A DNA stretch of 64,000 nucleotides from Butyriboletus loyo (taxonomy: Eukaryota; Basidiomycota; Agaricomycetes; Boletales; Boletaceae), in NCBI GenBank assembly GCA_038093515.1, contig JBBPSI010000031.1, forward strand, positions 62,001 through 126,000, read 5' to 3'. Positions 60,601-64,000 of the stretch are shown one piece after another. Each line of letters starts with the position of its first letter. Within the stretch, counting starts at the first letter, position 1. A program made the position numbers and the translations under genes. The notes below the pieces were generated by a model. It saw only the letters and a program-made list of their open reading frames with translations. It ran no database searches and was not told where the DNA came from.

Positions 60601-60812
60601 CATTTGTGCTCCCGGAAGAAATACAAGCGCTCACGATATGCCACGTATGCAGGTTCAAAAGGGCCAAGAATCTTGATCATGAAGTCGAGGACAGAGATTC
60701 GACCGATGCGCAAAATCTCCAATGCCTGCTGAATGCGCTCGTCTGGTGATAGACATTCCGATTCACGTGCTGCGGTCGTTTCATTTGCACCTTTGTAACT
60801 GGCAGATGGCAT
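60600..60812 (-). CDS. Short unidentified frame, possible repeated-family N-terminus
   Basis: A 70-codon frame containing LSPDERIQQALEILRIGRIS and LDFMIKILGPFEPAYVAYRE. The pattern E-x-I-x-x-A-L-x-I-L-R-x-G-R-I-S recalls the N-termini of a large Agaricomycete family of unknown, possibly transposon-linked proteins; that recollection is not checked. No continuation beyond 60600 was found, so it is probably a relic. Confidence 0.25.
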   Translation of the reverse strand: MPSASYKGANETTAARESECLSPDERIQQALEILRIGRISVLDFMIKILGPFEPAYVAYRERLYFFREHK

Positions 60813-61149
60813 GGTTCACTTGTAGATTGTGGTGGGCATGACTGAAGAGCGGGGGAGTGGACGGAGGTGGACACCCACGCGCTGCCATCCATTTTTTTCA
60901 TGGGTCTTGCCTGATTGGACAGTCTGGTCACCAGAGATGGGTGCCATCACTTGTTCGGAAAACAACAACATGGATGTCATGACAACAACATCGCAATACT
61001 TTCTAGAATAGTATTCCATTACAAAATGGATGCACTTCGACCTGTTTTTCACAGTCGATATCACATAGGCTTGTGCGTGCTATTTGCCGGTTATCTTGGC
61101 GGGAAAGAAACCACAAGCCTTTCGGCAAATTCTGCTGGGGATTGGGCCG

Positions 61150-61279
61150 CTCGGGTCGCAAAAAGTCTACCTCAATAGCTGGCATCGCAGAAGAAGGGCC
61201 CGTGGAAGATGTACACAGCTCGTCATATCATATGAAAATGGTGTAGGTCTTCATGAGTTACATAACGTAGTGAACAATG
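61150..61279. repeat. Post-carboxypeptidase block, copy D
   Basis: The most diverged copy (CTCGGGTCGCAAAAAG ... TAGTGAACAATG). A plus-strand frame just upstream (SLSANSAGDWAARVAKS) is compatible with a decayed coding end. Confidence 0.5.
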
Positions 61280-61369
61280 TTTGTTTCAACCTGCCAATCT
61301 AATACGAAAAAAAAAAACTGAATTCTGGTACCCCAGATAAATTAAAGGTGGAAACAGTTTACAGTAATT

Positions 61370-64000
61370 TTACAATAATAATTTGAGCACGATCGCTAGC
61401 GCACTTCCCAGGAAGAACCTTTGGATCGTCAGAGAACCCACCGAAAGTAGGGAGCTCGCTCGACTCGTCGCGGTCGCGGTGGCTATGTAGCTGTTCCAAG
61501 CCTCGACGGTCGCCGACGGGAAGAGATAGCTGGATTCGGTCGTGGCCTGCCCATAATAGATCGCTGCTTGACCAGTCAAGATCTCACTCCCGAGCGAAGA
61601 CACTTCGCCTCCAATAACGCTGATCGATCCCGAACTAGTGTTAGTCACTAGTCCGGTTTGATTGTTACCAAAGATGAATTCTCGAGCGAGAGTGAGAGCC
61701 TAAATAGATGGCGTTAGGAAGGGGCAAGTGCGGAAGGAATCAGTCCCTCACGGAGATGGGGTTGGTATATCCAAGAAGATGTCCAGCATGAGCCACAAGG
61801 ACGTACTTCCAGCCACGTTCCTGGTGGACGATGCCCGCAAACTCACCGTCGTCATTGGACCACGGCGTTTCTGGCTTGCGTGTGAATCCCTGGATTCCAC
61901 CAAACGTCGTGTTCTAGGCAATGAAAATCAAACACACAGGGAATGCGCGAGATGTGGAACATCATACTTGAATGGCGACTATATACACAGTTAACAGGTT
62001 GCAGTGACCGGGGCAGGCAGGGGACCTACTTTGAGAACCAAAGTGCGGGACGAGCGAATCGTCGTTTCCAGAATATATCACGACCGAGATGTCATGAGCC
62101 GTCATGTTCGTGGCAAGCTCTGTCAGGAATGCCATGGGTCTAGCCTTTCTAAGCATCTAATTACGCCGATCATGCAAGTACTCACTCGACGCCTAGAGAA
62201 CATTAAACTTATCATCTACTGCTAAGAAAAGGACCGAAGCTCACTTGGGTCGCCGTAGGCATTAGCTGTGAAAAGATTGCATAAATTCGCTGTAATCCCC
62301 CAGAGACAATCGCTTACTGTAACCATTCGTCAGTGCAAACGGGAAAGGGGTAATTTCTTCCCAGTTTTTGCTCGTTGGCGCGTGGATTGCAGTACGTGTT
62401 TGGGCATCTGGGAGAACGTGCATCAATACCAACACATCCATTCAGAACTTACACACGAACAATTGAGAAAAATACTTGCATCCATTGGCGCTTCGGGGCT
62501 CAACGCATCAGGAATATTGTAGTAATCGAACTGGTCGCCCGAGGCTAAAACACGAATCCTAGGTCGGCCAGAAAAACAGAAAGGGAAAGGATAGAAACGT
62601 ACACCAAGGAAAAGTGAAATTGATGGCGTAGTCGATCATCTCGGTATACAGGTCACACTGATACCAAGGGTCGATGGTTCCGTTCGCGCGACCGGCCAGG
62701 TCACGTTTCCATACATCGCGTGCGTGAAGTCTCTCGCTGTGCTCAGACGGAGAACCGTCTCTCTCTCTGAGCCTTGCGGCAAGCCGATCCTGTGCTTCCA
62801 GCATGAAGCTTTCCTTCGTGATCTTCGCGTTGTATTTTCCAGAGGATGCTCCACCATTGGCAGCGGGAAGTGGAGCATTTAGAGTCGGAAAGTGCTCTGG
62901 TTGAGGGTATTGTAGGGTGAGATCGTACCCGCAAAGTTTGCTTCTAAATGGAAAAAATAAGCATTCCTACAGAACACACTCTACCTGGTCGAACGTACTG
63001 CTCCCAAAAGTATTCAAACACTTGGCTATCAAACCCGATGATCTGTGGGTATGTTTCTAGCACGGTGATCACAGGCAACTCCAAGAACGTCTGCAATGAT
63101 GTAATAGTTCCGTCCCCAATGGCAATTGCCGCAAGATTGACGGGAGGATTGTCCATCTCGAAGTAGGCTTTGGTGATGTAGGGCTGGAGTGAATGTATGC
63201 GGATTAACTTGTTTGCTTGAGAGGAGAGCACTTACTATGAACGTTCCAGCATAGCTCTCACCTGTGAGATGCAAAGGTCGTGTAGCGAGACCGGGGAACA
63301 CTTTGACAAGGTTTTCGAGGAAGCCCATCTGTCGATGCATTAACATGGCACTGAATCTGCACGCCGCTGATTCTCACAAAATCAGCACCCAGCTGGTCCT
63401 CGTCAGGGACTGAATGGTGTGTCAGAATCGAGTAACGAAGGTTAGAACGAGGTACCCACCATATCCGCCGGGGTCGACTGTGCTGAACCCAGTTCCGCTA
63501 ACACAAACATGTAAATCCTTCAGTATGAAGATGGAAGCACTGACGTACACTGGTTGATCGATCCACACATAATCGGCAATAGTAGACCATGCATACTGAT
63601 TTTCGACGGCCGAATAATTGTTCAAGATGTGAATAGGGCCGTTCTGAGGTACAAATGTCGGCATGAGATCGCGATGGGATATACCACCTGGGACGTATAA
63701 GACAGACCTCGAAAAAGAGTCCGACAAGACTCGAAGCGCCAGGACTGTGCAAAACCGTAAGCTATGCACCATGTATGCATTCATGAACTCACCCTCCATT
63801 GAGCCAGATTCCCCAAGGTTCACTACTGTTCGCGGTAAAGGACCCATTCGAAGACTCGAACGCCCAGAAGAACAGGGTATCATTCGGATGACCCGCTCTT
63901 TGCACGGGGATGTTGCCGGCCCAGTTCCGAGCAATCGGCCACGATACGTTTGGAAGACTCTTTGTCACCTGAAAGTCTGCGGAAACATTCTCGTAGTGTT
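61370..64000 (-). CDS. Serine carboxypeptidase, S10 family, copy D (5' end beyond window)
   Basis: The first exon with the signal peptide lies outside the window; the visible part begins near the ARNWAGNIPVQR segment. Motifs are EPWGIWLNGG, NGPIHILNNYSAVENQYAW, GTGFSTVDPGGYGG, GESYAG (63245-63262), YSGNDDSLVPHFGSQ and a GHLLGYTNP segment. It is the most diverged of the four. It alone keeps an open frame through a hydrophobic C-terminal tail (VGSLTIQRFFLGSALAIVLK, then LLL and stop at 61370). The tail is preceded by a Ser/Thr-rich stretch, which fits a GPI-anchor signal or a tail helix. Confidence 0.85.

Overview
The window is nuclear DNA of a filamentous fungus, almost certainly a basidiomycete of the Agaricomycetes. 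Genes are dense and cut by many short introns (about 45-65 nt, GTRNGT...YAG). Typical families are present: a DUF6533-like seven-helix protein, a Crinkler-header kinase, a P-loop 'G domain' protein, an Ifi-6-16-like protein and a TOK1-type K+ channel. There are no bacterial operon signals, rRNA genes or CRISPR, and I found no convincing tRNA. Gene spans below come from splicing by eye; for eight genes the exon lengths were checked or add up to an intact frame as stated.

Layout. 1-1.56 kb: gene-poor, with a pentanucleotide microsatellite. 1.56-4.28 kb (-): membrane proteins. 5.07-7.29 kb (-): a Crinkler-header/kinase gene with two headers, broken by a stop codon and a frameshift. 7.78-12.04 kb (-): an SPX-EXS (SYG1/XPR1) phosphate transporter. 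13.2-14.5 kb: an inverted duplication abutting the 5' end of the calcineurin A gene (14.52-17.13 kb, +). 18.2-20.8 kb (-): a P-loop GTPase and a small two-exon gene. 21.5-22.8 and 32.6-33.9 kb: two copies of a ~1.3 kb segment carrying a possible papain-fold gene. Between them lie SEC31 (COPII coat, +) and an S1/P1 nuclease (-).

34.4-46.1 kb is a housekeeping block: Ifi-6-16-like protein, mitoribosomal uL16m and the spliceosomal protein Prp3 (divergent pair), a six-cysteine secreted peptide, orotate phosphoribosyltransferase, and a Derlin and a TOK1-like channel (second divergent pair). 47.5-64 kb holds four minus-strand serine carboxypeptidase (S10) genes; the fourth runs off the window. They are interrupted by an LHPP-like HAD phosphatase and by helicase debris. 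The array shows mosaicism between copies and repeated loss of a C-terminal hydrophobic tail.

Functional links are mostly secretory: Sec31 (ER export), Derlin (ERAD), and secreted hydrolases (S10 peptidases, S1 nuclease) plus the cysteine-rich peptide. Calcineurin and the K+ channel concern ion signalling; SPX-EXS concerns phosphate. I see no evidence that these form one pathway.
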